DNA of 64,000 nt from Plotosus lineatus (GCA_024760905.1 CM045729.1:49906080-49970079), one strand, 5' to 3'; positions 10,249 through 21,895 are shown, counted from the stretch's first letter. Made by a program: numbers and translations. The notes: a model not told the origin generated them from the letters alone.

Positions 10249-10985
10249 AACCCCTGGCAAAAATTATGGAATCACCAGTCTCAGAGGATGTTCATTCAGT
10301 TGTTTAATTTTGCAGAAAAAAAAGCAGATCACAGACATGACACAAAACTAAAGTAATTTCAAATGCCAACTTTCTGGCTTTAAGAAGCAAAAAGAAATCA
10401 AGTAAAAAAAGGTGGCAGTCAGTAACAGTTAATTTTTTGACTAAGCGTGGGAATAAATTATGGAATCAGTCAAATTTGAGGGGAAAAAAAAATAGAATCA
10501 CTTGGTAAAATTTCCATCCCCAAAACTAACAACTGCATCAGATTAGATCTGCACATTAGTCTGCAGTTAAACAGCAGTGATCACAGCTTAGAGAGCTGTT
10601 GCACCAAGTAGACTGACATGAATCATGGCTCCAACAGGTGAGATGTCAATTGAAACAAAGGAGGGCATTATCAAACTTCTTAAAGAAGGTAAATCATCAC
10701 GCAATGTTGCAAAAGATGTTGGTTGTTCACAGTCAGTGGTGTCTAAAATCTGGACCAAGTACAAACAACATGGGAAGGTTGTTAAAGGCAAGCATACTGG
10801 TAGACCAAAGAAGACATCAAAAGCATCAATACATAGAACTTAAAGCAATATGTTTTGAAAACGAAAAATGTACAGGAAAACGAATGAGGAACAAATGGGA
10901 GCAAACTGGAGTCAACATCTGTGACCGAACTGTAAGAAACTGCCTAAAGGAAATGGGATTTACATTTCATACATACATTTACACC
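10249..10985 (+). mobile_element. Tc1-like transposon, 5' half
   Basis: The left terminus is TACAACCCCTGGCAAAAATT, a Tc1-family end. An ORF at 10625-10843 encodes the N-terminal paired-like helix-turn-helix (MSIETKEGIIKLLKEGKSS) up to GRPKKTSK. A frameshift near 10840 leads into a second frame with CDRTVRNCLKEMGF. The DDE catalytic region and the right terminal repeat are missing, so the copy is dead. Confidence 0.85.
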
Positions 10986-11192
10986 TGACTTTGCTAAGGC
11001 CAGGTTTTTTAAAAAAATTGCTGTTGGCAATAACAAAAGATTCACCTGAGCGGGAGGATTTTTTTTTTGCCTGTGCTGGCTTCCCAGGATTCACAGGGAA
11101 ATTTTTCATACATTATGCTATGTTATGTATGTGATGTTGTAAACACAGTAGAATTAAATAAATATATTATATTTCAAACCAATATACGGAAT

Positions 11193-11845
11193 CATCATCA
11201 TCTTCCGCTAAGTCCAGGGTTGGGGCAGAAACCTAAGCAAAGAGGTCCAAACGTCCCTCTCCCCAGCCACTTCCTCCAACTCTCCCGGGGGGGGGGGGGG
11301 GGGGGGGGGACACCGAGGCAGTCCCAGACAAGCCGAGAGACATAGTCCCTCCAGCTTGTTCTAGGTCAACCCCAGGGTCTCTTCATAGTTGGACATGCCC
11401 TAAACACCACCCCAGGGAGGCGTTCGGGAGGCATTCTGACCAGATGCCCAAGCCACCTCAACCGGCCCCTCTCAATGCGGAGGAGCAGCAGATCTACTCC
11501 GAGCTCTCCACGGATTTTAGAACTTCTTACCTCATCACTAAGGGAGAACCCCACCACCTGGCGAAGGAAGCTCATTTCATCCGCTTGTATCCGCGATCTT
11601 GTTCTTTCAGTCACTACCAAAAGTTCGTGACCATAGGTGAGGTTTGAAACGTAGATCGACTGGTAAATTGAGAGCTTTGCCTTGCGGCTCAGCTCTTTCT
11701 TCACCACAACGGACCGGAACAGGCTCTGCTTAACAGCAGGTGTTCGGGTCGGGAATGCGGTCCTGCCCCAAGTGGAGGAGTTTAAATATCTTAGAGTCTT
11801 GTTCACGAATGAGGGAAGGACGGAACGGGAGATCGACAGATGGAC
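11193..11845 (-). mobile_element. Rex3-like LINE, 5'-truncated 3' end
   Basis: The minus-strand ORF 11366-11806 encodes the Rex3/RTE C-terminal region: SVVVKKELSRKAKLSIYQSI, LTYGHELLVV, RLRWLGHLVRMPPERLPG and VFRACPT. The 3' end at the left is a TCATCATCATCTTCCGC-type tail. ATACGGAAT at 11184-11192 and 11846-11854 is a likely target duplication. A G run of about 24 (11286-11309) lies within. No YADD-containing core remains. Confidence 0.85.
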
Positions 11846-11855
11846 ATACGGAATA

Positions 11856-12410
11856 TCAAAGTTTATTCTTTAAATATACTGGAATCAACACAGTAACAAA
11901 GTTTCTTTAACATATCAACTTTTAATATTGCTGTCAGCATAGTGTCAGTCAAATACCTTCATCACGCTCCGTGCTGTTGCTGACATTTTCGAAAAATACA
12001 ATTTAATTATAAACTGTCAGCAAATGTGTTGCTCAATTTGAATCGCATTAATTTATTTATTATTTTCACGTTGGGCCCTTTAATAGTGACCGAACAGTTT
12101 TTTGCCTCACCATGGTTCCATTCCATCATGCTTTCCACCTATGTTGTTAAGACAGTACTGGCCAATGAGAATCGCTGTTTCACCGAACTGGTGAAATTGA
12201 CCAATCACAAGGTGGGGTTGATATTGATTTTACTTTGGTCACTTTTTAGTACAGTGTATGATAGTGGGGGGACACGTTTTTTTCAACACAACCGGCCGGT
12301 ATATTTTTAGCATCTGTGTGAATGCTCAGGCAAGGATTATATGTTCGATTTTGGTCCAACCGGCCATATTACTGGCAACAAAGATATTTTTAAGGCAGGC
12401 CTAATTTAAA
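11856..12410. other. Unassigned spacer inside the disrupted L2
   Basis: AT-rich, with two CCAAT-like boxes (about 12150-12215) and a paired CAACCGGCC word (about 12290 and 12358). I cannot classify it. It may be another inserted DNA element. Confidence 0.35.
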
Positions 12411-12414
12411 CAAA

Positions 12415-12594
12415 TGATTTGAGACTTCAGACAGTTGATTGGTCAATCTGTGTGCTCTGTACAAAGATTGAACAATCAGCTGCCTGAAGACTCAGCTCAG
12501 TTGATTAAATGAGCCAAGTCAGGTGTGCTGCTGTTTGGTTGAAACAAAAACCTGCAAACACATGGCCCTTTGTAGCATGAGTTTGACACCTGTG
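12415..12594 (+). mobile_element. Fold-back (hAT-like) MITE, 5'-truncated
   Basis: The right terminus GAGTTTGACACCTGTG is the inverse of CAGGGGTGTCAAACTC at 47398. The body (GGTGTGCTGCTG, GTTGAAACAAAAACCTGC) is the same as that palindromic copy. Confidence 0.7.
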
Positions 12595-12599
12595 ATCTA

Positions 12600-13270
12600 A
12601 GGGTTATTCAAAAATCTGGACATGAATTTAACACGTTTGAAATTGTATACACCAACATTACGTATGTTCCTGAGAAAAAAACTATGCCGATGCATCTGAT
12701 TCCTTTAATTAATATTTACAGACTTCCAGGGCTATACTCTGAAGTCCTACATGAATTTGCAGACTCATTTCAAACCTGGTTGTTTCTTTATACCAAAGCG
12801 TTAATTATTGGTGACTTCAATATTCATTTCGATAACCCAGAGGACCCTTTAAGAACAGCGTTTGCATCTATCCTACACTCAGTGGGGTAAATCAAAATTT
12901 AATAGGACCCACTCAAAGCTGGTCACACACGAGACTTAATACTAACTTTTAGATTAAATATTGAAAATATAGTCACAGTTGTAATTGTACTAATATAGAA
13001 CACCTCACCATGCTATCGTATTCAGGATACTTTTACACTAAGTGCTGAGTTTCATTTAATAATCATCCAGAATTATCAACTATGACTGGATCACCATCAG
13101 ACTCCACAGAACTGGATCAAGAAACTGACTGCCTCGAGTCAAATTTACACCATATGCTAAATATAGCTCCTCCGAAAAGAAAAGCCAATCAGCAAAAGAA
13201 AAAAAAACAAGGTTTAGGAAAGGAAAAAAAAAATAGAGGAAACGGGTTTAGAAATAGAGGAAATTAATTA
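12600..13270 (+). mobile_element. L2 LINE endonuclease, middle part
   Basis: A frame at 12684-12890 contains ALIIGDFNIHFDNPEDP, the L2 endonuclease metal-site block. GPTQSWSHTRDLIL follows at about 12905-12950 in another frame. It continues the L2 begun at 9600-10050, with stops and frameshifts. Confidence 0.7.
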
Positions 13271-13369
13271 TTTCAGCTGGGGGTCAAGAGGGTCACAGGG
13301 CCCCTTGCGGGGTACAGGGGCAGAGCATGTCATATAAAAAAATCATGCAAAATAGTTAATCATCGTTTT

Positions 13370-14197
13370 GGAACATGTATAGAGATTTGCTGTATGCAGA
13401 CAACAGTGCACTTCTGGCCCACTCTGCAGAAGATATCCAAAAGTATAGCGAACGCTTTCTCCGATGCATCCAAGAAGTTTGGAGTAAAGATTAACATCAA
13501 GAAGACTGAAGTACTGTTCCAACCAGATTCTACAGGAAGTCCAGAAATAGACATCTCGATTGATGGAAACAAACTGAACTCCGTCCGAGAATTTACATAT
13601 CTTGGCAGTACAGTATCAAAGGATGGACGAATCGACGCAGAGTTACAGAAACGAATGGCTAAGGCTAGTGCGTCCTTTGGCAGGCTTAGGCAGCGACTCT
13701 GGAACAACCACCATGTGTCATTAAGGATAAAAGGCAAAATCTACAGAGCAATAGTTACATCTACTCTTCTGTATGGAGCGGAGTCCTGGACAGTGTATCG
13801 GAGTCACGTGAAAAAACTTCATGCCTTCATGATGCGACACCTTCGTTCTATTATGAAAATCACCTGGAAGGATAAGATCACAAACAGAGTAATTCTGGAG
13901 ACAATGGGACTGCCATCGATGGAAGATCTTCTAATAAGGAAAAACCTTCGCTGGGCAGGACATGTCATGAGGATGCCAGCTGATAGACTACCAAAACTGA
14001 TCCTGTTCTCCCAGTTGCCTACTGGTCGCAGAAGTAAAGGCCGACCTCGACTACGTTTCAAAGATGTCTTCAAGAGGAATTTGAAGTCCAGAAATATCAG
14101 AAGAGAAGACTGGGTAGACTTGTCGCACCAAAGAGCGGAGTGGAGAAGAGTGGTTAAATGATGAATGAAAACAGACATTGTCGCTACGCGACCGTCA

Positions 14198-14235
<38 letters not shown>
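13370..14235 (+). mobile_element. Non-LTR retrotransposon 3' part with a long open frame
   Basis: An uninterrupted 255-codon frame (13394-14161) encodes the post-catalytic reverse-transcriptase region: KINIKKTEVLFQP, EFTYLGSTVSKDGRID, LLYGAESWTVY, RWAGHVMRMPADRLPK and a GRRSKGRPRLRFKDV tail. Just upstream, in another frame, LLYADNSALLAHS is the catalytic block with N where the second D of YADD should be. The 3' end is a (GA)n tract (14203-14234). The clade is uncertain, possibly RTE-like. It is inserted into the L2 element. Confidence 0.8.
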
Positions 14236-14237
<2 letters not shown>

Positions 14238-14239
14238 AC

Positions 14240-14625
14240 ACTAAAAAGAACAGCTTAAATAATGTAAAAAAAAAAAAAATACTAAAAAGGTTATTTCAGT
14301 GTAGATAAAAACACATAATTGAAGTAGCATAGCCCTATGGCACATCATTCATGTGTAACAATTATGAACTAATTTGTCGAATGATCACATAATACGACAC
14401 ATCACAACAAACATTTGTGTTCAACTAGTGAGCATACCTGCTACAAGTTAGTATGTTAATAGTATAACACTAATTCAAAATGTCAACATTTACTCTGCAC
14501 TAGTAAATAGTCTTACACTGTACTTATTGCATAAATTTATTTAAAAAATAGCGGAATTCTGCTAAATAGGCGAGTTAAAATAGCGGAATTCCACTGAATA
14601 GCAGAGATCTGGGATCTCTGAAAAA
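14240..14625. other. Spacer within the disrupted L2
   Basis: AT-rich, with two near-copies of tagcggaattc about 40 bp apart (14549 and 14580). No class assigned. Confidence 0.4.
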
Positions 14626-14629
14626 AATT

Positions 14630-14810
14630 AGCCCCCCAGTATAGTGATGAAACACGCACACTAAAACAGAAAACCCGCAAACTAGAACGAACATGGCAAA
14701 CTCAATTACTGGATTTCAAACTGGAATGGGAGGAGAGTCTCCTTAATTACAGAAAAGATATTGGTGCTGCTAGAGCAGTAGATCTCTCAAATCTAATAGA
14801 AAAAAAAAAA
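14630..14810 (+). mobile_element. L2 LINE, linker between endonuclease and reverse transcriptase
   Basis: The frame encodes TRTLKQKTRKLERTW ... ESLLNYRKDIGAARA, the conserved lysine/arginine-rich linker of L2-type ORF2. It sits in order between the endonuclease part (12600) and the RT part (15182). Confidence 0.65.
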
Positions 14811-14811
14811 A

Positions 14812-14885
14812 TACAGTGGTACCTCGTCTAACGAGTGTCCCTTAAAATGATTATTCCATGATATGAGCTTCGAACCAACCAAATA
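14812..14885 (+). mobile_element. Tigger-type MITE terminus fragment
   Basis: acagtggtacctcgtctaac followed by gagtgtccc matches the CAGTGGTACCTCG class of pogo/Tigger ends. Only one terminus remains, and Rex3 sequence follows directly. Confidence 0.5.
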
Positions 14886-15180
14886 ATCTGCTCCATCCAA
14901 CAAGCAAAAATTCACATGGGGGCAGCAGGCCAAGCAGAGGTCCAGACGTCCTTTTCCCGAGCCACTTTCTAAAGCTCTTCCGGGGGGAACACCAAGGCGT
15001 TCCCAGGCCTGGCGAGACACATAATTCCGCCAGTGTGTTTGAGGTCGACCTTGCACTCTCTTCCTGGTTGGACATGCCCGAAAGACCAGGGAGGTGCTTA
15101 GGAGGCATTCCGACCAGATAAGAAAACCTTCTCTAATCCACAAAGCACATGGACAGATTGTCTTTGTAGGAATAACATTC
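14886..15180 (-). mobile_element. Rex3-like LINE fragment
   Basis: The minus strand encodes VFRACPTRKR, RNYVSRQAWERLGVPP and a leucine-rich C-terminus, the end of Rex3 ORF2. The 15120-15150 stretch resembles an internal part of Rex3, suggesting an internal deletion. It is inserted into L2 between its linker and its reverse transcriptase. Confidence 0.75.
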
Positions 15181-15181
15181 A

Positions 15182-17190
15182 CGAAATATATCAGTCAAGT
15201 TTTAGGCCTCATCATAGTATAAAGACAGCACTCGTTAAGGTGGTAAATGACTTACTGGTGGCCACTGACCACGGCTGTGCCTCTCTGCTTGTATTACATG
15301 ACCTCAGAGCAGCCTTTGACACTACTGATCATACCATTCTCCTTGATGGTTTAGAAAATGTTGGAGTTAAGGAAATTGCTTTTTCCTGGTTTAAATCGTA
15401 TTTAACTAACCATTATTATTTTGTAGATGTGAATTGTGATTTCTCTGTATGTTCTAATGTTAAGTTTGGTGTTCTACAAGGTTCTGTCCTAGGCCTGCTG
15501 TTTTTCTCTCTATACATGCTGCCTGTGGGTAATATCATTTGTGATCATGGTATTACTTTTCATTGTTATGCTGATGACAAACAGTTATGTTTTAGAAAAG
15601 CTTAATAAAGTTGAAAAATGTGTAAAGGACATTTAGACACTGGATGCTTTCCTCTGATTAAACTTTGATAAAACAGAACTACTTGTACTCGGACCTCAGG
15701 CACCTAGATATAAGGTTTCTGATTATCTAATAAGTTTGAATGGCGCTTTTAATCTCATCATGTGTAGAGGACCTTTAAGTGAGTATTGACACTGGTCTTT
15801 CATTTGAAGCTCATGTGGATAATATTTTACGGGTAGCCTTCTTTCATCTCAGGAATATTAATAAAATAAGAACTATGATGTTGCTGCATGATGCAGAAAA
15901 TACTGTTCATGCTTTTGTTACTTCAAGATTAGATTATTGAAATGTGCTACTGTCTGGATGTTGAAACAGGTGCACAAACAAGCTCCTGTTAGTCCAGAAT
16001 GCAGCAGCAAGTCACAAGCACATCACTCCAATCTTATTTACACTGCAATGACTCCCAGTTAAATTCCGAGTCGAACATAAAATACTACCTTTAACCTACA
16101 GAACACTTAATGGTCTCGTGCAACATTATCTTCGTAAACCTTTTGTCATTTATGATCAAGCACACCACCTTAGATCAAAAGGTGCAGGCTGCTTAGTGAT
16201 ACCTCGAATAATGAAAACTACTGCAAGACACAGAGCCTTCTCTTTCAAAGCCCCACAATAATGGAATAACCTTCCAGTTAATGTTCGGGACTCAGACACA
16301 GTTTCTGTTTGTAAGATGAGGTTGAAAACATCCTTGCTTAGTCAAGCATTTAATTAATAGCCTTTTATTAGGTAAAGGAGCAAATCTGGGGTCTCGGGTA
16401 TAGAGAGTTGTAGTAAATTGTGATGTTGGGATGCTGTAACTCCCCCACTCTACCTGCTCACACAGGTCCGTTGACAGTGGGGTAGCTGATTGCCGAACAT
16501 CACAGGTTACCCTCATGTCTGCCTTTCTTCTGGTTCTCTCTCTTTTAGTTATGCTGCCACAGCCAGTCATGCTGGAGTTCCTTCTTGCGCTCAGCAATAA
16601 TAAATTCTTCTATTTCAAGTACACTACTATGAGTATACCTAACAATCTCTCTCGCTCGCTGTGTGTGTTTGCTGAGGTACACATTCTTCTTCTGGGATGC
16701 CAGTGATCTGATCTTTTTGTTTTCTGAGTCTTGTGGTCTGTGATGGTGGCTGAAGTTCCCATCGTAGAAGCCCCTCCCTGATGCTAATGAAGATCTATAT
16801 GGACTCAGATGTACACTCAGACTGTGAAGATGACTTTTCACTCCTGGTGATGTGAACTCTTTTCCCCACAATTATTCAGGACTTACAGTTGTTTAACCAA
16901 CCAGACTACATTTTGCACTATAATGAATTACTCATATAGAGTTTGTATCTTTATGGTTTCACCCAAATGAGGATGGGTTTCCCTTTTGGGTCTGGTTCCT
17001 CGCAAGGTTTCTTCCTCACATCTACTGAGGGAGGTTTTTCCCTTGCCACCGTCACCATAGGCTTGCTCACTGTGAATGCGCAGGGGTTGTAGATGATGTT
17101 TAAATTCTTTTATACTTTGTAAACTCATACTTTTACCTTGTAAAGCTACTTTGCGACAATGTCAAAAAGTGCCATACAAATAAAACTGAA
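15182..17190 (+). mobile_element. L2 LINE reverse transcriptase and 3' UTR
   Basis: FRPHHSIKTALVKVVNDLL begins the RT at about 15205. The ORF at 15240-15605 includes HDLRAAFDTTDHTILL, GVLQGSVLGLLFFSLYMLPV and the catalytic HCYADDKQL. After 15605 the frame is full of stops, but C-terminal L2 landmarks remain to about 16370. The 3' UTR (about 16380-17190) ends in the fish L2 tail with accaaatgagg-like, ttgccaccgtc and aagctactttgcgacaatgt words. The YADD is intact but the copy cannot be functional. Confidence 0.85.
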
Positions 17191-17849
17191 TGATTGAATA
17201 AATAAATTATTCTCCAGCAGTGATGTTTTACCAGAAGGCTGATTATTTTCCAATAACAGCATTCACTAAGCATTCTTCACATCCCACAACAATTTGTGCA
17301 TTGCAACGTTTTCACCATTTAAAGAAAGACAACATCCACTCCAATGTTCAACACTGCAGAACACCCGCCAAACAAGTCTGGCTCCTTATAAGAGCTATAA
17401 AAAAAAAAAAAACAGGCATTTCATCATTGGCTTTTCCCCCTCTGTCTTAAATTAGTAACACTTCTGACAACCTTTCAGAGTTTGGAAATTTAGTTACAGC
17501 TTTATCTCAGGCAAATGCATAGCACTGATACTTGAGATCCATTAAAAATGTTAATTCCTCACAGAAAATGACACCACACTGACAATAACATGTTTAATCC
17601 CTGTATACGTCAAGTTCAACATTATTCAGTATCATTAAAGCTAAATAGATATCAAAACAACAAAAAAGATACTATAATATCAATGAATATATTTCCAGAA
17701 CAGCAGAAATGCTTTTCATAAAGACAAGAAAGGAAATTTGATAGATTTTTGCAAACACTGGTTTTAAGAGCCAGTTGTTTGTGGACCAGAAAAGGAGCCA
17801 AGAATCTCCAAACACACCAGATATGACTATCAAGAGGAAACTCTAATAA
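17191..17849. other. No recognised feature
   Basis: AT-rich sequence after the L2 tail, with no exon or repeat recognised. Confidence 0.5.
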
Positions 17850-18125
17850 TGCCAGGATTGGATTGTCTTTCACGGTGGACACCATGTGTTGGTGTCCACC
17901 GGGTATTTTGGTCAGGAGACTGGGGACAGTGCAAACATGACCCCAACTACACATTATACACAGGCCTGCTCATTAGGGATCTGTACAGGTTTATGGAGTA
18001 ACGTTCAGAGTCATAAATTTAAATTCTTTACCAGCTTTGTTTTGCTATGTAAAGCTGCATTTTGTAAATGCCAATTGTTAAAAGCATTTTGGACATACAA
18101 CTGAACTGCACTGAATTGAATTTAT
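17850..18125 (+). mobile_element. L2 LINE 3' tail fragment
   Basis: The segment from ggcctgctcattagggat through tgtaaagctgcattttgtaa to the ACTGAATTGAATT end is a second, diverged L2 3' terminus. Confidence 0.6.
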
Positions 18126-18840
18126 TAAATTAAATTGAACACAATACTTTGCTGGGGCTGTTGAGGTGGCTCATGACATAGTCAAATCATTAATATTAAA
18201 CACCAGGCTTGAGAAACTAGGAGAAAATGCAAAAAGGATTTTTTTTTTTTTTTTTTTTTTTTTATGTGAAGACTTTTGCCAGGGTGTCAAGGAGCATTCC
18301 AAATGCCACACTACTGTTCTTAGGTTTAACTTGTCAGATTGATAACACTGTGAAAATCAGGTTTGGTTTATGTAGTCTGAGCCCAGTCTGTTCAGTAATA
18401 AGTTATGTTGTGAAGAGGAGTGCCTTGAGTCAACACACACAGCCCTGATGACTCAGGTCCATGTGGAAAAGATTCAGAGGGTTGATAATCCTTCAAACTA
18501 ACATAAAACCCATCTAACTTTTCTCATCATGACAGCTCCATCCCCTCCTCCATAATAAAGCTCAGTATGAACTGTAAACTTCAGACTGCACATATTCCCA
18601 TCTCAGCTTCATACAGTTTGACCGTTTATGGTTTGTTTTTAAAGACCTGTTTTTAAAAAATAATTAAATCTCAAAACATGATAGCAACGTTTCTGTATCA
18701 TATTGCAAGCTGTTTAAATTAAAAGGTACAAAAGGTATGGTACTAGATGGAGATCAACAAGATTTAAACATATGCAAAATTTATCATGTGTAAGGAAATG
18801 TGAAACAGTAAAGGAACCCCAGATGTTCCAAATATTGTCA
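18126..18840. other. No recognised gene
   Basis: Includes a T run of about 25 (18239-18263). The rest carries no motif I can assign. Confidence 0.5.
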
Positions 18841-18844
18841 ATAG

Positions 18845-19142
18845 TGATCCAAAGGTTGGGGGTTCGAGTCCCACTCTCCACAAGGTTGTCACTGCCCCCC
18901 GCAACTAACTGGGTTATCAAAGGCCGGCCATGTCTCTCACTGTCTATGGTGAGAGGCATGTAAAAGAACCATTGCTGACTTTCGTAAAGAGTAGCTGCAA
19001 AGTCGTCAGCGTGCTTCTGTCCCTTGCTAAAAGGGTTGTGACAGGAAGGGCATCCGACGTAAAAACCTCTGCCAAATCAAACGTCCCAATCAGATGATTT
19101 GCTGTGGCGACTCCCGAGTAAAAAGCCGAAAGGAAGACAGAC
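18845..19142 (+). mobile_element. tRNA-derived SINE, tail A, lacking the A box
   Basis: It begins just before the B box (GGGGGTTCGAGTCCC, about 18856) and runs through the shared body to tail A (gggcatccgacgtaaaaacc, gctgtggcgac, agccgaaaggaag). It is 5' truncated. Confidence 0.8.
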
Positions 19143-19458
19143 AGTGTGCAAAAATACCGCAACTTTAATTCATCAATTCAAAAATACCTCACATATTCTT
19201 ATTTCTTGGAATTAATTTGGTTTCTTAAAACATTCAGAGTGCCATGATTCTGGTTCACATAGCATGACAGATGGTAACTTTATACATGTTTAGATCTTGT
19301 TGACCTTCATCTGCCCTTGTATCTGCTGTACCTGAAACAGCTTGCAACACCTTACAGCTTGAAACAGTCCAATCTCCATTTTGATACCATTTTAAAAACA
19401 GGCTTTAAATTCATACAGATTCTTCTCCAATATGATTTGAGTAAGGTTAAAGGTACAT
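19143..19458. other. No recognised feature
   Basis: AT-rich spacer between SINE copies. Confidence 0.5.
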
Positions 19459-19459
19459 T

Positions 19460-19583
19460 AAATGGGTAGTGATGATTCAGGGGTTGAGGCTCTGGGTCCA
19501 AAACCCCAGTACAACCAAGATGCCACTGTTGGGCCCTTGAGTAAGGCCCTTAAACATCAATTGCTCATTTGTGTGTGTGTGTG

Positions 19584-19640
<57 letters not shown>
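19460..19640 (+). mobile_element. SINE head fragment followed by a TG/TA/CA microsatellite
   Basis: At 19460-19568 a tRNA-like head is followed by gggcccttgagtaaggccct, as in the SINE at 34672. From 19571 to about 19650 a (TG)n-(TA)n-(CA)n tract replaces its 3' end. Confidence 0.6.
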
Positions 19641-19650
<10 letters not shown>

Positions 19651-19654
<4 letters not shown>

Positions 19655-20424
19655 TATACACATACATACACACTGTTATCTGCCATATGCACATACATAC
19701 ATCACTGTAGCTTTTCTGAAGCTTTACACTGCTAGAGAAAATAAGACAGACATGTTTTAAACACATATGGATATATTAGGCTATCTTTAAAGGAGATGAA
19801 GTTTATAATTAATCTCCTAAATAAACATTTAATATGATCACCGAGGTCCACATACACAGAGCTCAAGTGCACACGGTATCCATGGACACTCAGCGTCTCT
19901 CCGTTTACAGACAATATGGTTACAAACAATACAAACTTTTATTTTATTTAAAACTTATAAGCTGTTTAAAAACTGTCCGTGCTGTATCTACTGGATGTTT
20001 AAATCAAATCCTGGTGAACTTTAACCTGTCAAAGAGTTTCCTGTGACTAATAAGGGAACCACGGAGTCCAATGCTAGACATTTATTAAACAAACTGTTGA
20101 AAAATATATCCTGGCTAATGTAAACAAACTTCACTTTCCAAACCCAGCCCTGACTTCCCTGTGAAGGGACAGGTCCCGGCACATTCCTCCTGCTGTCCTC
20201 AGTTAGCAAGCTAGTTACATTTTCACACTTTTATTTAATGAACCACTTTAACAAAGCAGTTTTATCCAAACCACGTTCAATAAACTCCCAATATCTCGCT
20301 GGTAAACATACCTCAGACATGTGTGAATCTTTATAAAATGTTTAATAGATACCTGTTTTGTATCATGGATTATTCAGCAGAGAAAAACTTTCCCAGGCGC
20401 GTTACTTCTCCTCCGCGTGAATTC
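19651..20424. other. No recognised gene
   Basis: No splice-flanked coding block or repeat signature found. Confidence 0.5.
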
Positions 20425-20545
20425 TCAAAGGTTGGGAGTCGATTCCGGAAAGAGTCGACTCTCCCAGCTCAAGATTTACAAACATGAGTCAACTCTATCG
20501 AGTCGGAATCGAAATTGATTCAGTTCTGGAAAGCACAATGAAACG
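20425..20545 (+). repeat. GAGTCGACTC-type repeat, possible left end
   Basis: It contains gttgggagtcgattcc, agagtcgactctcc, tcgagtcggaatcga and more CGACT/CGATT words. A related inverse terminus is at 22800-22893 (gagagtcgactccaac). Confidence 0.45.
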
Positions 20546-20740
20546 TAAACTTACTACGACTATTAATTCACAAATATTCTGGAAACGTTTGCTTGTAGTT
20601 AAAACAAATTCAACAGTGACTTCCTGAGTCTATAGAGGAACATGAGGATGACTATGGCTCCTTAGGAAATGTTAAAGGAACATTCACAGTAGTTTACTTC
20701 TAGGTTTAAACGTGCTCCTTCACCAGTAAATAAATAAATA

Positions 20741-20749
20741 AATATTATA

Positions 20750-20786
<37 letters not shown>
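20741..20786. repeat. (ATT)n microsatellite
   Basis: About fourteen ATT units, starting after an AAAT tetramer repeat. Confidence 0.95.
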
Positions 20787-20789
<3 letters not shown>

Positions 20790-20862
20790 CACTGCCTAAA
20801 AGCAAAACTTCAAAAATGTGTGTACTGTATTTATTTTCAGTAAATAGACAGTCATAATATAA

Positions 20863-21207
20863 TATGGGCAGTGGTGGTCTAGTGGTTAGGGCGCAGGCTC
20901 GCTGATCCTAAGGTTGGGGGTTCAAGTCTCCACAAGGTTGTCACTGTCCCCCCCCAGTGCAGCTAACTGGGTTATCAAAGGCCGACCATGTCTCTCACTG
21001 TCTATGGTGAGAGGCATGTAAAAGAACCTTTGCTGACTTTCGTAAAGAGTAGCTGCTAAGCCGTCAGCGTGTTTCTGTCCCTTGTTAAAAAGGTTGTGTC
21101 AGGAAGGGCATCCGACGTAAAAACCTCTGCCAAATCAAATGTGCGAATCAGATGATTCGCTGTGGCGACCCCTGAGAAAGGGGAAAAGCCGAAAGGATAG
21201 AAGAAGA
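20863..21207 (+). mobile_element. Full-length tRNA-derived SINE with tail A
   Basis: A box GGTCTAGTGGTTAGGGCG, B box GGGGTTCAAGTC, shared body, then tail A and a (GAA)n end. AGACAGTCATAATATAA at 20846-20862 recurs with one change at 21208-21224, so both ends are fixed. This is the reference copy for tail A, whose 3' end matches the RTE LINE at 24518-27600. Confidence 0.9.
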
Positions 21208-21589
21208 AGACAGCCATAATATAACTTACTTTTTTCAGTGGTATTTGAAAACTTATTTTCTTTCAAGAAGTAAAAATATTACTCAACAAGAAATTTTCTG
21301 AGAAAAGCAAGTGTACTTAATGTAAATGGGAGTGATGCTTGCCTGTTGTGTTGCTTGTCTGGGTATATGAATATGAATGCAACAACAAAATCAAGTGCTT
21401 TGCTTTATGATATTTGCATATGTATGAAGTTATAAAAAAAGAGGGTAATGTTTACGAATATCATTGAACCCACTGTATAGGTCAGTGACACTCATGCACA
21501 GGAGTAAGCAAATGGTTTCAGATAGACAAAACAGCCAATTCCATTTTAATTCCAGGAGATAACTATGTATTTCATGTTTATTTAGTATG

Positions 21590-21895
21590 CCTGGCATAGT
21601 GATTATTAGACAAGAAGGTTCTGGTTCGAGTCACGGTCTTGGCAAGGCTGTTTCTATGTGAAGTTTGCATGTTCTTTCTATGCTTGTGTGGGTTTCCTCT
21701 CACAGTCCAAAGACATGCACATTAAACTAATTGGCTGTTCCAAGTTGACCCAGGTGTGGTTATAACAGTGAATCATTGTGTGTTGCCCAGCAATGGTCTG
21801 GCAAACTGTTTATGGTCTACTGAGATAGGCTCCACTTCCTGTGACCTTGTATGATCACCTCATTTGACAAATGAGTGAATAAGTAATATGCCTAG
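21590..21895 (+). mobile_element. Mermaid/V-SINE-like repeat
   Basis: A degraded tRNA-like head with GGTTCGAGTC (B box) is followed by the core tttgcatgttctttctatgc, TGGGTTTCCTCTCACAGTCC and AAAGACATGCA, and ends in the tail-B type segment. Confidence 0.75.

Noticed and set aside
10249..10985. Active Tc1 transposon
   Set aside because: The catalytic DDE part and the right terminal repeat are absent and the frame is broken.
13394..14161. Host gene of 255 residues
   Set aside because: The blocks YLGSTVSKDGRID, LLYGAESWT and GHVMRMPADRLPK identify it as a LINE reverse-transcriptase C-terminus.
20863..20960. tRNA genes at SINE heads
   Set aside because: A and B boxes are present, but the cloverleaf is degraded and SINE body sequence follows directly.
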